Origin: Theocolax elegans
Taxonomy: Eukaryota; Arthropoda; Insecta; Hymenoptera; Cerocephalidae
Assembly (NCBI GenBank): GCA_026168455.1
Contig: CM047426.1
Span: forward strand, 31,679,058 to 31,743,057
DNA length: 64,000 nucleotides
Direction of reading: 5' to 3'
Shown: positions 1 through 13,680 of the stretch, piece by piece
Layout of the letters: the number at the start of each line of letters is the position of its first letter
Numbering within the stretch: position 1 is the stretch's first letter
The notes under the pieces: model-generated
Databases searched by the model: none
What the model was told of the DNA's origin: nothing
What the model saw: only the letters and a program-made list of their open reading frames with translations
Position numbers and translations under genes: made by a program

Positions 1-71
1 AGTACGTTTTTCATCTTATTTCTTTGAGTATTTTTGATCAAATGTATCTTTTGTACTGTTCAAACTATATA

Positions 72-481
72 AACAAACCAAAGTTCAAATATGTAGCTGT
101 AAATGTCAGCTGTTTTCTCGTTATTAGATAGTACCTCTAGAATTAATAAAACTTGAGTTATTTCAAATGATGCAAAATCCTGTTTTCCTAGATTTTTTAA
201 AAATATCAAATATACTACTAGAACCCATGGGACAAAAACCTGAGATATAAGTCTTTTTATTTTGTCCAAAGAATTATATTCCACGATTTCAAATAAATTC
301 GTTCTCTAAAGGCCCATGTCCTCTCCTTGCAAGTAAGCAACTTAAATATAGCGACGATAAACAATAAATTATTTAATACGTTAATTAATAGATTTACATA
401 ACCACAAACAATACAAATGGTAAGGTAGAGGGCGACAATTAGACTAGATACGTCGATGATGAGTCGATGCGACGAGATCAA
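72..481 (-). repeat. Dispersed repeat, copy 1 (possibly a decayed coding sequence)
   Basis: The stretch from about 76 to 130 resembles 25716 to 25772: both begin ACAAACCAAAGTT and share TTTTCTCG followed by TTAGATA in the same order and orientation. Read on the minus strand, copy 1 has two overlapping open segments of 74 codons in different frames, hydrophobic and AT-rich. Copy 2 is more broken. I do not recognise the family. A decayed transposase or chemoreceptor-like pseudogene would fit equally well; the extent is uncertain. Confidence 0.3.
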
Positions 482-3091
482 AGTAACGCAGGTTTACGTA
501 TTAATGTGTATTAGTCAAACATAATATAGATAAAAAAACGTTACAATTATTTTATATTTTATTTATTACAAACAACAAGTATATCTATTATTTACCTTAT
601 TTTTTATCAATCCTAACGAGCGCAAATATATGTAATAATTATTAAATGAAAGAACAATATCTATTTAGATTTTGTAATATCATTTCATTGTCATAGCATC
701 TTTTACGAAGTTCTAACAGAGTGGTATCTCAAAGGAACGCTAGTTTCATATAAGTTTTACAAACTTAGTTTACTTTGAAAAATACAAAAAAAGAACTGTA
801 GTCAACTTACTTGCTTCGTCAACTTTATGGATACTCGTTCTAGGAGAAATTTCAAACTCTTTTTTTTTATTTATTTCTAACGAAATGGCACGGCTTTGGC
901 AGAAAGTCATTCTCATAGAATTAAAAAAAAATTTTATATGCATTTTATTAAAATAAGTATTTTAATACATTTTTTAAATTGAAAGAAATTGAGCCAAACA
1001 AAATTATTTTCAGGTTACTCGGAAAATCCTTCTATTTTCATCACTAAAAAAACTGTGTGACATATCAAAATGCAATAGACAATCAATTGTAAACCAAATT
1101 TATGTATTGTAACCTCATTTAAAGATCATCCTAATATATATATATATATATACGTATGGATGTATGGAAGCATATTCTTATAAGACAACGTTCAAGACAA
1201 TAATTTTTTGACCGATTTAGCTTTAATTTTAACTTCTCTATACTTTAAGATATATCAGTTAAAAATATATTAAGCTGTGGCGCTATTTACAATTGTCTAA
1301 AATCAATTTTTGTACAATATTTTCAGAGATAAACATATAAAAATGGTGAAAATTATTAATGCTACAAAATTTTCATTTCAACGTTGAACTTAATACTGAG
1401 TACTAGCTGTCCTGTCCTCAAAATAACATTAAACGAAGTTAAAAGAATACTTGTGGGCATCCAGGAGGCCAGGGCGAACTTGTTAAAAGTTACTCCAACT
1501 TCTTATACTCTTTAATCGTCCCCTCAGTCAGCACCATGCATACTGGTTCTTTCTGAGGTTATAATGAAATCAAGATGTCTATAGCTTGCAGAAACACACC
1601 AACATCTCGAAGAGGTTCTTACCGCTAACCCAAAAGTCAGGACAAGCAAGATTGAAGTCGCTCCGATTACTTAATGCTATGCATTGTCTACTGAAATCCA
1701 GACAAGAAAGGATAATTGCAGCTTGACTGAATAACATAGTTGTATAGGAAACAATGTTAGAAGTGAGATTTTTTGAGGATATTCGTAAAGATATTGTTGC
1801 AAAACAATAATTTAGCAAATCGCAACAAATTTAAAAATTATCGTGGCAACCTGACACTACTTCACAGCAGCACATCAAAGGTCATTCAGGTAGCATCAAA
1901 GAGACGTATACCAGCATCATCGACATTTCGCATGTTAACAGGGACTCGAACCACTGCAAAGAGGAATTGACCCAATCAGCCGATAACGCCGAGAAAAGGA
2001 ACTAATGAGTTTATTACAAACCGTAATTAAACAGCAGGATTTGGTGAGCCCCGTTGATTCATCGGGGTCCCGCGAGTTTTGGCGGTACATAAACAACACT
2101 CTCGCCTCCATGTTAGCTCGTGCATGCTTCGATACACGGCCGTCCGTCGGACTTACACGAAACAGCGGGATGCGCATGCCCGTAGTCCCGCACGTCGGAG
2201 CTATACACAGCTCGGTGTGAACGACGAATTGCGTTTACTGACACAAACGACGATACAGACAGTGCGGGCGCGAAATTATAGGTGGTCGTGCCGTTAATGG
2301 AAAAAGTTAAGTTTTTTGCATGCCTTGCACGGCTGCGTAATGTAAGGTGCCAACCACTGTGGCCTCTAGGCCGCAACTGGCGAATTACCTCGGTATACAA
2401 CAAAGTATTTCATTCTCTTAAATCAAAACTTTGCAAAAACTAATACTTTAATTAAAAAAATTATAAATACTTCACTTTTATATGCCTGTTACGCATATAT
2501 TATCAAAATCCCTAACGTATTAGTACTACATTCTATCTTATAACTTTCTAGTCAGCCACGTTTAATATTATTATGCAAAATTAAAATATTGTGTATTTTT
2601 GTAAAAGCTTTTTGTTTGAAACAACAGTGTTAAATATGTTTTGTCAACATAAATTGAGTGGAAGGATTGAAAACTGAGATTCTGTATATTTAATCAATAA
2701 TACTTAATAGATTAAATTCCACTTTTTTTAAACAATTCACGTACCACATTATTTTATTTGTTTCTATTATACGAATAATCCGTAAGCCATAAATATTTAT
2801 ACGATGCTGTTAGGTATTCATAACGTTTTATTATCATTTATACTTTGTTAAAATCGATTTTTCTATTTGTACTATAGGGTTCGGGTATAATACCCAAGTA
2901 TCTTGTTCTGCACACAGATGATTATAAAAAAATACAATCAATTCGACTGACCGACTTTTTTTTCTATTTCTCACTCAAAACAAATCCTACTTCTCACTAT
3001 ATGCCATCCTTTTCATTCTGCAAACACTTTTTTCTCAGTATTTCTTCTCTCCTTCCCTCTTTTACCCATTCCTCTTCTTTAAGCTTGAGAA

Positions 3092-3093
<2 letters not shown>

Positions 3094-3147
<54 letters not shown>
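3094..3147. repeat. (TC)n microsatellite
   Basis: Uninterrupted CT dinucleotides, about 27 units, in a pyrimidine-rich stretch running from about 2960 to 3430. Open frames read through it are serine/leucine repeats without family features. Confidence 0.95.
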
Positions 3148-3150
<3 letters not shown>

Positions 3151-4019
3151 AGACTTACTTCTGTAGCCTCTTCGTTATTGTCTTTTTACCACCTTCTTCC
3201 TACTGCCCCTCTCCGTCGGCCCTTAGTCTGATTTCCCTTTGTCTTATTCGCGATTGCAAAACCCTTCGCTCTCCTCCTTCTTAACCGCTCATCCATTGCA
3301 ACCTTCCTTCTTCTTGTGTACCAAGTCGCCTTGGTTGCGTTGCGACTGACAGATTCAAAGTTCCTCTCGTTTCTCAATTTCTTTACTTGCTTGTTTTTTT
3401 TTTGTTTTCGTCCCCCTTGTTCTGTTGGTTAAGTGTTTCCCTAGTCTACTTCTGATACACCAAGTTCTCTGGACAGATCAGACATAGATCTCGACATAGA
3501 TATTGTTTATGATCTCTTTTTTTCTATCTTAAATACTTTATTTATATTTATTAATAAATAATACCCAATTTTACATATGTTTTAAATTCGTGAATGTAAA
3601 TGTACATTTTTAAAAAAAAAAAACAAAATTTACCATATGCATTACTGTATACACAACATAAATTGTAAATACGTTATAAATAAATAAAAATTTTAATATG
3701 TTTGAAAGTATTTATTATGCATACACTATTAATCTTGTAAAACAATTTTCAAATATTCGTATATACAATAATTAAAATCCGCGTCTCTGCGCAATATAAT
3801 TTAAAATATAATGTTAATAAATAATTAATAATGTTTTTAATAACGTAAATACCATAATTGTCGATATAAATATTCGATTATATTATTTTAAAAAAATAAT
3901 TCAGGTTCTTCTAAAGAGAAGCATAATTTAGACCTATAAATATAATAAAATAAGAAACTAAAAATCTGGATTAACATAAAGTGTAGACGAAAAAGCCACA
4001 AATTATTCCGAGTTAAAAG

Positions 4020-4480
4020 TAAAACCCAAAACCTCTCCCTGTTAAACTTGGGTTTTGAGCGTTTGAGTGCAATGCCTCTCTAGGTAGGACTCCTCCCCTT
4101 CCTCTCGCTTCCTTCCGATGCAGCCCTTTGAGTTGCGGGCTATGCCTTCCTTTTGGACACACGTGCCTGCAAAGAAATGTAAATAGGCTCGCCGGCGAAG
4201 AGTAAGCGGGAGAGAAAGGAAAAGAAGGCGGACGGGTCGACGACCAGCCGGGCCGTCGGGGTGGTCACGGTTCGTTTGCTCGACTTTCTACTCTGGGGCC
4301 GAACGTGAGTCCTTCCCCGATAACGAGCGCTCGCGGCCACGACTTATCCTCCCAGTGCATCGCGATACACCCAACTCCGATGACGTGAGGCCCGCGATTT
4401 AGCGAATCTCGGGGACGAACCGACTTTCCGAACCGTCGAGCTGTACACAAAAGAGGAAGTACCTGGTACGCAACTAACAT
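4020..4480. promoter_or_regulatory. GC-rich, CpG-dense islet in intron 2
   Basis: About 450 bp of clearly higher GC and CpG content than its surroundings. No domain is recognisable in any frame. On the minus strand a pyrimidine-rich acceptor-like sequence ends in CAG at 4167. The islet could be an enhancer, an alternative promoter, or a small exon of a nested transcript. Nothing in the sequence decides between these. Confidence 0.25.
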
Positions 4481-7257
4481 AAAATTATTTATTTCAAAAC
4501 CTCCAGTTTATATATTATTTAACCAAAAAATCCGTTATAAGATAGCACTGTCAAAATAAATGTTGATTATACTCACAATAATAGAATTCTCTGTCTATAT
4601 TATTTGAATGTGAATTCAAATGTCTATATTAAGTTTCTTCGAGTGAAAAATTACTCGTTCAAGATAAAACTGAGGGAATGAATATAAGGTCAAAATTTCG
4701 TTCTAATCAAATTAAATATTATGCTTACAGAGTGAAACATAACTTCGACTTTTTTTATAGAATAAAACATTAATCATTTCGAGTAAAATTTCAACTTGGC
4801 AAAATGAAGTGACTCAGTTTTAATTTAACTTTCTCACTCTAACAAATTTAAAGTGTAATCAAATGTGTAAAGCTTTACAAGCTTAAGTCAATAGAATATA
4901 ATTATTAAATTAAAAATTCTAACACTTTATATATATTAATATACAGATATTTAATCAAATTCCTTGTAATGAAAAAGTTTGATCAATGGATAAGATAATG
5001 TATTAAGTTACTTAATCTGATATCTTGAATGAAATATTATTATTATTATTTTAACAATTGGCTCGTTAAAATCATTTTACGTGTATAGGATAAGTTCGAT
5101 TGTATTTACGCAAATAATTGCTCATAATAAAATATTCAACGGAAAAGGAAATCCTATGCCAACGGTTTGCTCGTAAAGTATCGTAGAAAGTAAATAAAAA
5201 AGAGAGTAATGGCCAGACTACGTCAATATATACAAGAATCTCGAAAGGTCAGGAATGCGCCCCATTATATCGATTTGAGATATAATGACATCTGACATGG
5301 TATTTCGCATCGCGTCCCCTCGGCATTTATTTTTGCGGTCTCTTTTTTGCCCGATCCCCCACCCGTTTCCACTCCTCCTCCTCCTACACCCAACAGTCGG
5401 TACAAAACGTACCTTGCACTTAACGATAAATATGTCATTAAAACGACCGCCTACGCCAGCCTGTACTTGTCTTACGGATTTACCTTGGTTTTGAGTGTTT
5501 TTCACCTCGAAGGCTTGTATTTCCTTTAATAGGAACCAAATGACAATTGTAAAAAAACATATAAAACGAATCCAAGATGCATTTATATTCAAATTTATTT
5601 AAAAATATTACACTCAAATTTAATTACTAATATTAAAATTTCTGTGGTTATAATTGACTGAATCCATTCATTAGCGTTACTAAATTATATTATAAAGAAA
5701 ACACTAGTAATTCCTGAAAATTCAAATGATCGAACATCGTTCTACCGCATTGTGTGTTTACGCATTTAAAGAATAACAAGCACGTAGTAGACAAGAACGA
5801 TTGATCGTAACATTTTGAAAACGATAGAAATCCAAATAAACGAGAGAAAATGATTGGTGCGCAACGACTCTTGGTCGATGACAATGTTGGGAGAAGAGTG
5901 AGTTTCCGAAGGTAAAATCTTTTGCGCAAATCGCCGAGCACAAAGTTATTTCACGTTTGGAGTCGCCACTATAGATTGGTATCTCATGCATATACGTACG
6001 CGTGTGCTCAAAGAGTGTGCGCCATTGTCAGCGTGTAGTTAAGCGTTGCTATCTAAATTAGAATCGTTGACAACGACGGTGCGGCATTCATTCGCACCCT
6101 GGCTATAGGTACATTCATACACCACTTTGAATACTAACTATGATTTTTAATTCTCATCAATGGTGAATCTAAGGTCCAAAGAAGGTAAACTCCATCGTTG
6201 GTATATTTTTGATAGATTTTGATGACAACTATTTTAGAAAAAATTAATTCTACCACTGTTACATTTCGTTATTTTTGTATTACTTTAGAATTGGTACTAC
6301 ATTGATTTAAATTACACATTCAATATTACGTCCCCATCCGTACAATTTAAACTTTTTTTAAATTGCCTTTGTTTGTAGCATGTAGTCATTAATTTAAAAC
6401 CACATATAATTTTATTTAATATATGTTATTGGTTTTAAAGTATAAAAGTCTTACAAGATTTAGACATGTTTATAGTTTTCCGTGTATTCATTACATTGAT
6501 CATTAACGTATAGATTGTTTGTGCTATAGAGAATAAAATATCCTTTTTTTTATTTAATGAAACTTAAATCTCCACAGAGATTCATTTGGTGACTGTATTA
6601 AATATATATATATCAGTATAATTTATACGTTTTTGTAATAATAAAGCTTTGAAATTACAATTTTGTAGAAAGTTAAGTACACATTTAAAAGCACTTGTAT
6701 TTCGTTCTATGTGAAGTAGAGACGTTTTCACTAGAAGCTGCAATAAAATTGCTAGAATTACTTTAATTAGCTGTTCTTTTTCATCGTTATAAAGTGAGCA
6801 TTACTATGTATGATGTAGTATATATCTTGCGATGTAAATTCACTGACAATTGGGATTTTTACTGTTTACCTTAGCGAGAGAAGCGACTAGTTTCTATTGA
6901 TACATTCTGAGTTTGCTTATGATAACAACGAGTGTGTGATAATTTTTTGTAGTGGAACTACGGTTTATTAATTGGTTAAATGTAGTCATTAAAACAATAT
7001 ATGCCTTTAGTTTCATTAAGTTTTATAAGATTAGCTATTGTTTTCTTATTCGTGGTGTTAAAAAATTATTGAATATAGTCATAGAAAGAAAGATTATAAT
7101 TTTTGTTGCAGTCAGTGAAATTGGCTAACTATGAGTGAGATATTATTGTCATTTTGAAACCATTCGACAAATTCTTTTTAACATTTGTATGTTCGTTATT
7201 TTTTAATCTTTTTAATTAAGACTTGTAATAAAATTCTGTTTCATTTTGAATTAAAGG

Positions 7258-7985
7258 CTATTTTGATTCCGTTAAAAGAATGTTTATCGGATTTATGGTT
7301 GTAGGTATCCCAGTGTTAACTTGCAGACTGTATATTGAATTATTTCTGATTTCTTTGATATATTTCTGCGAGAAGGATATTACATAAAACTGTTGGGTTC
7401 TAAAATATAAAATCAGATCAAAGCTGAGTTTTATAGAATAGAACAATACTCTATTTAGTTGAAATAGTAGAAATCTATTATAAAATAATAGGGAACTATA
7501 TACATTTTTTACCATCTTATAGCGGTTGTTTATTACTTCAACTTTATATAGAATACCATCAGTAAACTGGAAACTAGAAATAGTTCCCAATTATTTTGAT
7601 AGCGACTATTAAACATAATGTACATAGTAGGGTATTTAGTACTCTGCCTTGCGGCACTCCTTTGTAAGTATAATAAAGACAATTACTTTATATGGATATC
7701 CTTGTTCAAGGTAAAGTTCAGAAACAACTAAGAACATTGTACAAAATTCATTTTTCTATTTATAAACTTGTTTTAGTAAGATTTAATAAATTATTTATCC
7801 AGGTTAAACTCACATAAAATTTGCTTTGATTTTTAGATGATTGAAATTTTTTGTTTTGATCCACTAAGGAAGTTTATTTTTAACAATTGTCTTAAAGAGT
7901 TTGCTCAGAGCCGATGTCAAGGCTATAGGTCAAAAGTTTATACTCTCCGATTTCCAAATAACAATTTTATATAGGATTTATTCCA
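7258..7985 (-). mobile_element. LINE (non-LTR retrotransposon) reverse-transcriptase remnant
   Basis: Minus-strand translation with frameshifts shows consecutive non-LTR reverse-transcriptase landmarks. Near 7930-7900 is PIALTSALSKLF, matching the N-terminal block usually written NYRPI(S/A)L.S...K.FE. Near 7650 is GVPQGRVL, the RT motif preceding the catalytic YADD block. Between 7590 and 7258 lies a 110-codon open stretch whose spacing fits the thumb region. Several stops and frame changes break the sequence and no catalytic YxDD is readable, so the copy is dead. The motif wording suggests a Jockey/R1-like clade, but I would not assign one. It is antisense to nothing and lies in the sense direction of the host gene intron. 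Confidence 0.6.
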
Positions 7986-8867
7986 ATCTTAGAAATTTAT
8001 TACTTTTATTTTTATTATAAATTAAAAAAATCACGAAATAATTTAATTTTATTATATATTACGTATTATGCATTGTATTGCCGCTAATATACTTAGTAAG
8101 TAAAAAGATTACTTGCATGTTATCCACATGGCTTAACTATTGATTCATTATGTAATTTTTTTATACAACAAGTATTTGCTCTTATAGGAACATAACATAG
8201 TTTATTAATAGTTAAGATGTGCAAAGTTAATGCAAATAAACTTGTGTCTCAGTGATAGTTTCTTTGATTTTATAAATCTTTTGTTATGCTTTTGCACTCA
8301 GCATTTATATTTAAAATAGTTTGTATAATCCTAACCAAAAAAGTATTAAATTTATTTAATTTTTTTTATCGCACAAAATTTTTGAAAATAATAAATGACA
8401 AAGACAACCCATAAGAAGCAAAGCGAGATTCTATTAGATCATTTATTTATTTTCTAATTGGATAACTTGCGTGTGTGCGCGTGTATATGATGTTGGTGTA
8501 AGAAATGCAATGAACGCGAATAATTTCATATAAAAGCATAAATTTTAAATTGTCTGACGCGGAGGTGCACGTAAAAATTTATATAGTCAAAAGATAATAG
8601 AAATGTTAAACGTACAGCTTCTTAAGATTTTCCTATAGCTTCTTTTACGCACGGGTAACTTTTGTTTTTCTGCTTAGCTAAGGAAACTACGAGATCGAGC
8701 GTCCCTTCTTTTATGAATAATATATCCCTAACCCTTGGTAAAAAGAGCGCTTTTTCCGATAAGAAAACGATTTTCAAATTACGACTTTGAATAGAATGTG
8801 CGAAAAGAAAAGAAAAAATCATTTGCCAGCGTTGAGAAAGATAAAAAAGTCATTTGACCGAGTTACC

Positions 8868-8870
<3 letters not shown>

Positions 8871-8920
<50 letters not shown>

Positions 8921-8927
8921 TGTGTGT
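8871..8927. repeat. (TG)n microsatellite
   Basis: TG dinucleotide run of about 28 units with minor interruptions. A second looser TG tract follows at 9048-9110. Confidence 0.95.
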
Positions 8928-10211
8928 CTGTGTATGGATGCGTGTGCAGTGCATGTCTGTGCGAGGGATCGAATCCTATGGGAGAGAGCAAGCGACAGAA
9001 AGAGAAAACGCACATATATAAATACATCTACATATACTTGTGTATAAATGTGTGCATATATGTGTGTGTGTGTGCGCGTGTGGGTGCATGCGTGTGTACA
9101 TGTGTGTGTTCTAGGAGCTTTAGCGCAAGTGTAATCCTCGGATGGCGCTCGGAAGCAGCCAAGGACGCATTGTGATAAAGAGAAGGAAACGCGTAAGTCG
9201 ATGGCATTTCCCGCTGACGGGGTCTGAGCATTCCTGAAGAATATACATTATACAGTAAAGGCAAGCTGTGGAGAGAAAAAGGTATGAGTTAAACTGTTCG
9301 ACCGGTATTTTTATTCACTTCGTTCAATTATAGTGAACAATATCGAATTGCTTGGGATTAAAATTTTTTATATTACACACACGAAATCTTTATCGATTTT
9401 TTATCATTCGATGTTGATTATGTCACATACATATATACAGTACTGTAATCGTTATTAGTCTTTAAAAGTAAAGTATATTGTTCTCTTTAAAAAACCTAGT
9501 TTTTATAATTGTTTGCAGCAATAAATATCCCTAATTTAAATTTCAAAAATTTGGTATTTTTACTTAATAACTGTAATTAAATAAATAAAAATAATTAAAC
9601 AAGAAAATAAAAATATATACCGATTTTGAGTTACATTGTTGAACAATTATTCATTTTATTTCGATGGCGTGAGAGTAATTTGAAAGTCACTAATAGATAC
9701 TTATCACACGGCTGATAGAAGCTGCGAAAATTAAAGTACGTTAAGTCAGAAGTTATGAATTATGTTAAACGATACAGCATCCGGTGATTAATATGTATAT
9801 ATGGAAATTTCATAAGATTAGAATCTTAAAAACAGAAGTCGTGAATCCGACTTGAATAGAGATTTTGTGATTATTTTACATTTCTTAAATCGTTTGATAT
9901 AACCTGCGAAACATTTAAATACACCGATTATAATTCACTTTATATTTGCATTTGTATGGTGAAATACATCAATGTACTAATAATTATTTGCTAGGCAGTA
10001 GTAAACAGTATTGTAAATACACGTGCTTAACTATACTGATAGAAAGAAATCTTTGCGACAAATAAATAATATGTATATTATCTATTAGTTTATCTTGTAT
10101 TTTTCGTGTACAGGACATTTCTCAGTTTTCTTTACTAAACTAAAATATTGTAAACTAATTATTAGTTCTTAAATCTATTTATAAAAAATTAAAAATAAAT
10201 TATTTAATATA

Positions 10212-10562
10212 TTTGATAAATATGAATTTATTGAACTGGATGGAAGCGAGTAGTAATAGAGGCTATATATAAATAGGTTGTTTATATTTTAATTGCCAGT
10301 TTGACGTTTGAATGCGTCATGATATAAGCGAATTTTATTGTGATTATATATAAGCGAAATTTTTCTTTTTGTGCAATGTGTTAAATTATTTATTTTTGAA
10401 AATATATTGTACAAATAATGAATAGAACCTGATCTTGTCGATGTACCCATGTCAACGAAACGTCGCAATTTTGCAATGAAAATAATTACTTTTTTGTGTA
10501 TTTTTTTTCAAAATCTATAACCATTTGCCCACATCCAGTTCAATAAATTCATATTTATTAAA
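10212..10562. mobile_element. 351-bp MITE-like element with 31-bp terminal inverted repeats
   Basis: The ends 10212-10242 and 10532-10562 are inverted copies of each other over 31 bp with a single mismatch; the inner part is ATTTATTGAACTGGATG. The interior is AT-rich, non-coding and not palindromic. Size, lack of an ORF and near-identical long termini fit a non-autonomous DNA transposon. No convincing target-site duplication is visible because the flanks are AT-rich. The superfamily is unassigned. Confidence 0.65.
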
Positions 10563-11215
10563 TCAACGTAGAGGGTTATACTACTGTTTTCTCCTTCTCG
10601 TTACGAATTATCATTCTATTGACCTACAATGAATATACTAAATATATAGGTTATACTCTATAAATATATAACTATCATAATCATTAATTGATTGTAATAT
10701 TTTAAAGAGATTAGAGTATGTAAAACATTTCATATGACTTGGCGATTCTACCGCATTTGTCTAGAATATACTTAATAAAAACTAATTTGCTTTGAATAAC
10801 TAATACGATTAAATATTCATAATGTACAAGTGTACGAAATAATCTTTATAAAGTATCAGTAATATAATTCGTTAGAAAAATAATTAAGCGGGAAACATTG
10901 TTTAAAATAAAAACGGTAATTCACCTAGAAGAACCGTATCTGTAAAATAAAAAGTTTTAGTGCTGCACCAGTGCGGCTTGAAACGTCTGCATGCAAAAGT
11001 CCAAGGTGAAGTCGATTATAAAAGTTAAAGAGCAGCGTTGCGACCTGTTGTTTTATCGTTGTGCAATGCGGATGAAATGCCAGAAATCTCATGTTTGTGT
11101 GCAAACGTATATTAACGTGTTCCTTTGAGAGCTACTTGAATACTTTTGAATATCAACGAAAATTACAATGAAACGAGAAAAGTACGCGCGTGTGTGTATG
11201 TGTATGTGTGTGAGT

Positions 11216-11238
11216 GTATATATATATATATATATATT
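11216..11238. repeat. (TA)n microsatellite
   Basis: TA dinucleotide run next to a TG-rich stretch. Overlapping minus-strand open frames of 100-126 codons here are repeat-derived. Confidence 0.9.
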
Positions 11239-12639
11239 GAAGTAGAGAAACAGACACGTGGATGAATAGACAAATAGACGAGAGTAAACTGAAACTGGCT
11301 GATGTGCAGGTACACCAAGCGGGAAAGACAGGTTGAGAATGAAACTTAGCGTAAGATAAATAGAAAGGCAGACCAGAACAAGCGAGAGAATAAATGTTCC
11401 CATCAAACGAGAGAGAAAAACATATAAGCTCTGGAAATTGTTGAATCTCGTCCAATAATTGAATAACACTCTCTGGGAAGTTTACGCGCGTTGTCGGATA
11501 TTAAGTGCCACCACTTCAAAATTCTTCTCAAATTTATTTGGATGTTCTTGAGCGAATCGTTGCTATTTTTACAAACAAATATTCGAATATCCGATTAACC
11601 TTATCCGGATGTAAAGACAATATTATTCAGGTTGGAAATTTAAAAAAGAAAATTGACGTTATCAAAGACATGAATGAAATATAAATGAACGACAATTCTA
11701 TACTATAAGCTTTTTCCTGTCTTTCTATTTTAAGTCAAGACTGTTTAAATTTCTCATGCATATACGTCATTTGAAGTAACATAAATAATAATAAGAATTG
11801 AGAAATAATGGATTCTTTCTTTTAAATACGGTAAAAATAAATGATTTAATAAAAAGAATAAAAATATTTCTGTATTTTAGTTAGTCAACTGCATGAATGC
11901 TTTATAAATGTTTATGCTGAATAATAAACTATATAACTATAGATATCCTAATTTCATACAATGAATATATTTAAATAATATGTTACTGTAGGAGTACGTA
12001 AGTATCCATTTGATATACTATAACTATATTACAATATGCATATATGTAGGTGGTCTTTTTGTCAAATCAAACGACCAACAAATTTTTAAGGAATTTTGTA
12101 CACATTTTGTATGTTGGTATTCATTTTTAAATATAATAATGGTCATTATTTAAATATATTTTTTTATTGTATGTCTTCATTTAACCTTTTATTACTCAAA
12201 AATAGCGACAAATTACATACAATTTTCAAAAAAATATTGTCCAATATCAATAAGAGTACCATTACAATAAAGCATTCAAAATCAGTCTTGAAAATTGTGA
12301 TAAAAGTTCTTTTGGCTCCAAGTTATCCCATCAAGAAAAATCACGAAAGCAGCTTCAAATGTACTTTTTGTGACATATCAGTTGCAGAGTAATCCAGAAA
12401 TGAAAGAATCTGCAGAAAAATATAAATAGTTTTAAAATACTTAATTAAGTAAAAAATAATTAATTCACAAAGCTATTAATGAAAACTTGTGTTTTAAAAA
12501 AAGGAGCAAGGGTTCATTACACTGGGTTTAAGTGTGTTTCCTAAACGTAAAAATGCTCATTTAGGAACAGGCATTTAAACAACATATGATGTAATCTAAA
12601 TAATAAATGTATTAATGTATTTATCAGTTAGATTTTTCA

Positions 12640-12860
12640 CGGAAATTATTTTTATTAGTCTGGTTTTCTCCAGAAATGGATACTTCGCCTCATCGCCTAC
12701 GCGCCGATGACCCATCGTGACACTTCTCGTCTCTCGGATCGATGTGCTTCCGTAAACAGCGTCAAGACCGGATCCTTCCTCCCCGAGTCTATATATAAGA
12801 CGCCCCGTTGCGCGCGTTACGTGACGCAGCAACCTCGCACATGGTTACGATAGACGGCTC
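12640..12860. promoter_or_regulatory. GC-rich islet with TATATAAG sequence
   Basis: A short CpG-rich islet in AT-rich DNA. On the plus strand TATATATAAG at about 12789 is followed by GC-rich sequence where a start site would fall. No meaningful ORF follows. It is at best a weak core-promoter candidate or an intronic regulatory element. Confidence 0.2.
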
Positions 12861-13244
12861 CCATAGCTTGCAACTCGCGCAAATTCTACGTATATATACG
12901 CGCACGCGCACACGCGCACACACACATGCACACATACGTACACGCATGCTCACACGCAGACAACTCGTTTCCTAATTTAAAAAAATGCACGTGAGCAATA
13001 TGCATGTGCAAAATTTTGCGGTGTCAATTATCAGTGATTATAGACCCTGAAGCCGTGGATTAACGTTTACTCCGTTCGAGTTACGGATGAAATCCATACT
13101 GATGAAGTGAGTTTTCTATTAGTGCGAAAGCGAACTGCTAGGCGCAGGAAATGGAAATTCAATTCGATAGGCAAGGGGTGTAAACTGTGATGTTGAGCTT
13201 CTATATATATATGCAAGAACTAGAAAAAAAATAAATTTTTCTAC

Positions 13245-13680
13245 CGGGTTCAAATTGACTACTCGAGTTATCATAACTTATAAAATTTACTCGCCCAGTT
13301 CGAAGTCGTATTAATTAAGTTACTCGCTGAAGTCAAGCTGCTCGCATAATTCAAATTACTCGTCTATCTTGTCAAGAATAAACCATAACATGTGCATCAA
13401 ACCGTTTGAACGCTTTTATTCTCCGATTAATACACTTAACGACTTGTTTTATATTTTTATTAAAGAAATAAATATATACGTAGAAAGAAAGTTGATCGAC
13501 CAATTTGACCAGTTCGAATAACTTTATCGATTTGAGTAAATCGAACCTTTCGAGCACCTCGGATTATTCGAATTAGACGATTATTACGAGTAGCTTGATT
13601 TAACTCAATTATTCGACTCGATTTGTTACTCATTTCGAGATCGTCGAATCGATTTTTGAGAACTTGCACATCCTTAATAT
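13245..13680. repeat. Cryptic ACTCG / TTCGAA-rich degenerate minisatellite
   Basis: The words ACTCG, its complement CGAGT, and TTCGAA or TTCAAATT recur every 17-33 bases, switching strand near the middle. The spacing is irregular, so this is a decayed array rather than a clean tandem repeat. Minus-strand open frames of 61 and 107 codons through it are Arg/Ile-rich products of the repeat. Confidence 0.4.

Noticed and set aside
1943..2010. GGTTCGAGTCC on the minus strand as a tRNA gene
   Set aside because: The nearest A-box-like sequence is about 31 bases away, too close, and no acceptor stem pairs.
8871..9110. CRISPR-like or other array in the TG tracts
   Set aside because: Simple dinucleotide repeats only; no repeat-spacer structure exists anywhere in the window.
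11089..11469. Minus-strand open frames of 100-126 codons
   Set aside because: They run through TA and TG microsatellites (IYIYIY and HTHTHT runs). The hydrophobic remainder resembles no family.
12060..12090. Short KFVGR-like reading on the minus strand resembling an RRM2 start
   Set aside because: It is followed by a stop within a few codons and has no splice signals; a chance match.
12780..12830. TATATAAG sequences at about 12789, 15109 and 22506 as promoters
   Set aside because: TA-rich words are common here, and no coherent gene follows any of them. They are kept only as weak notes for the GC islets.
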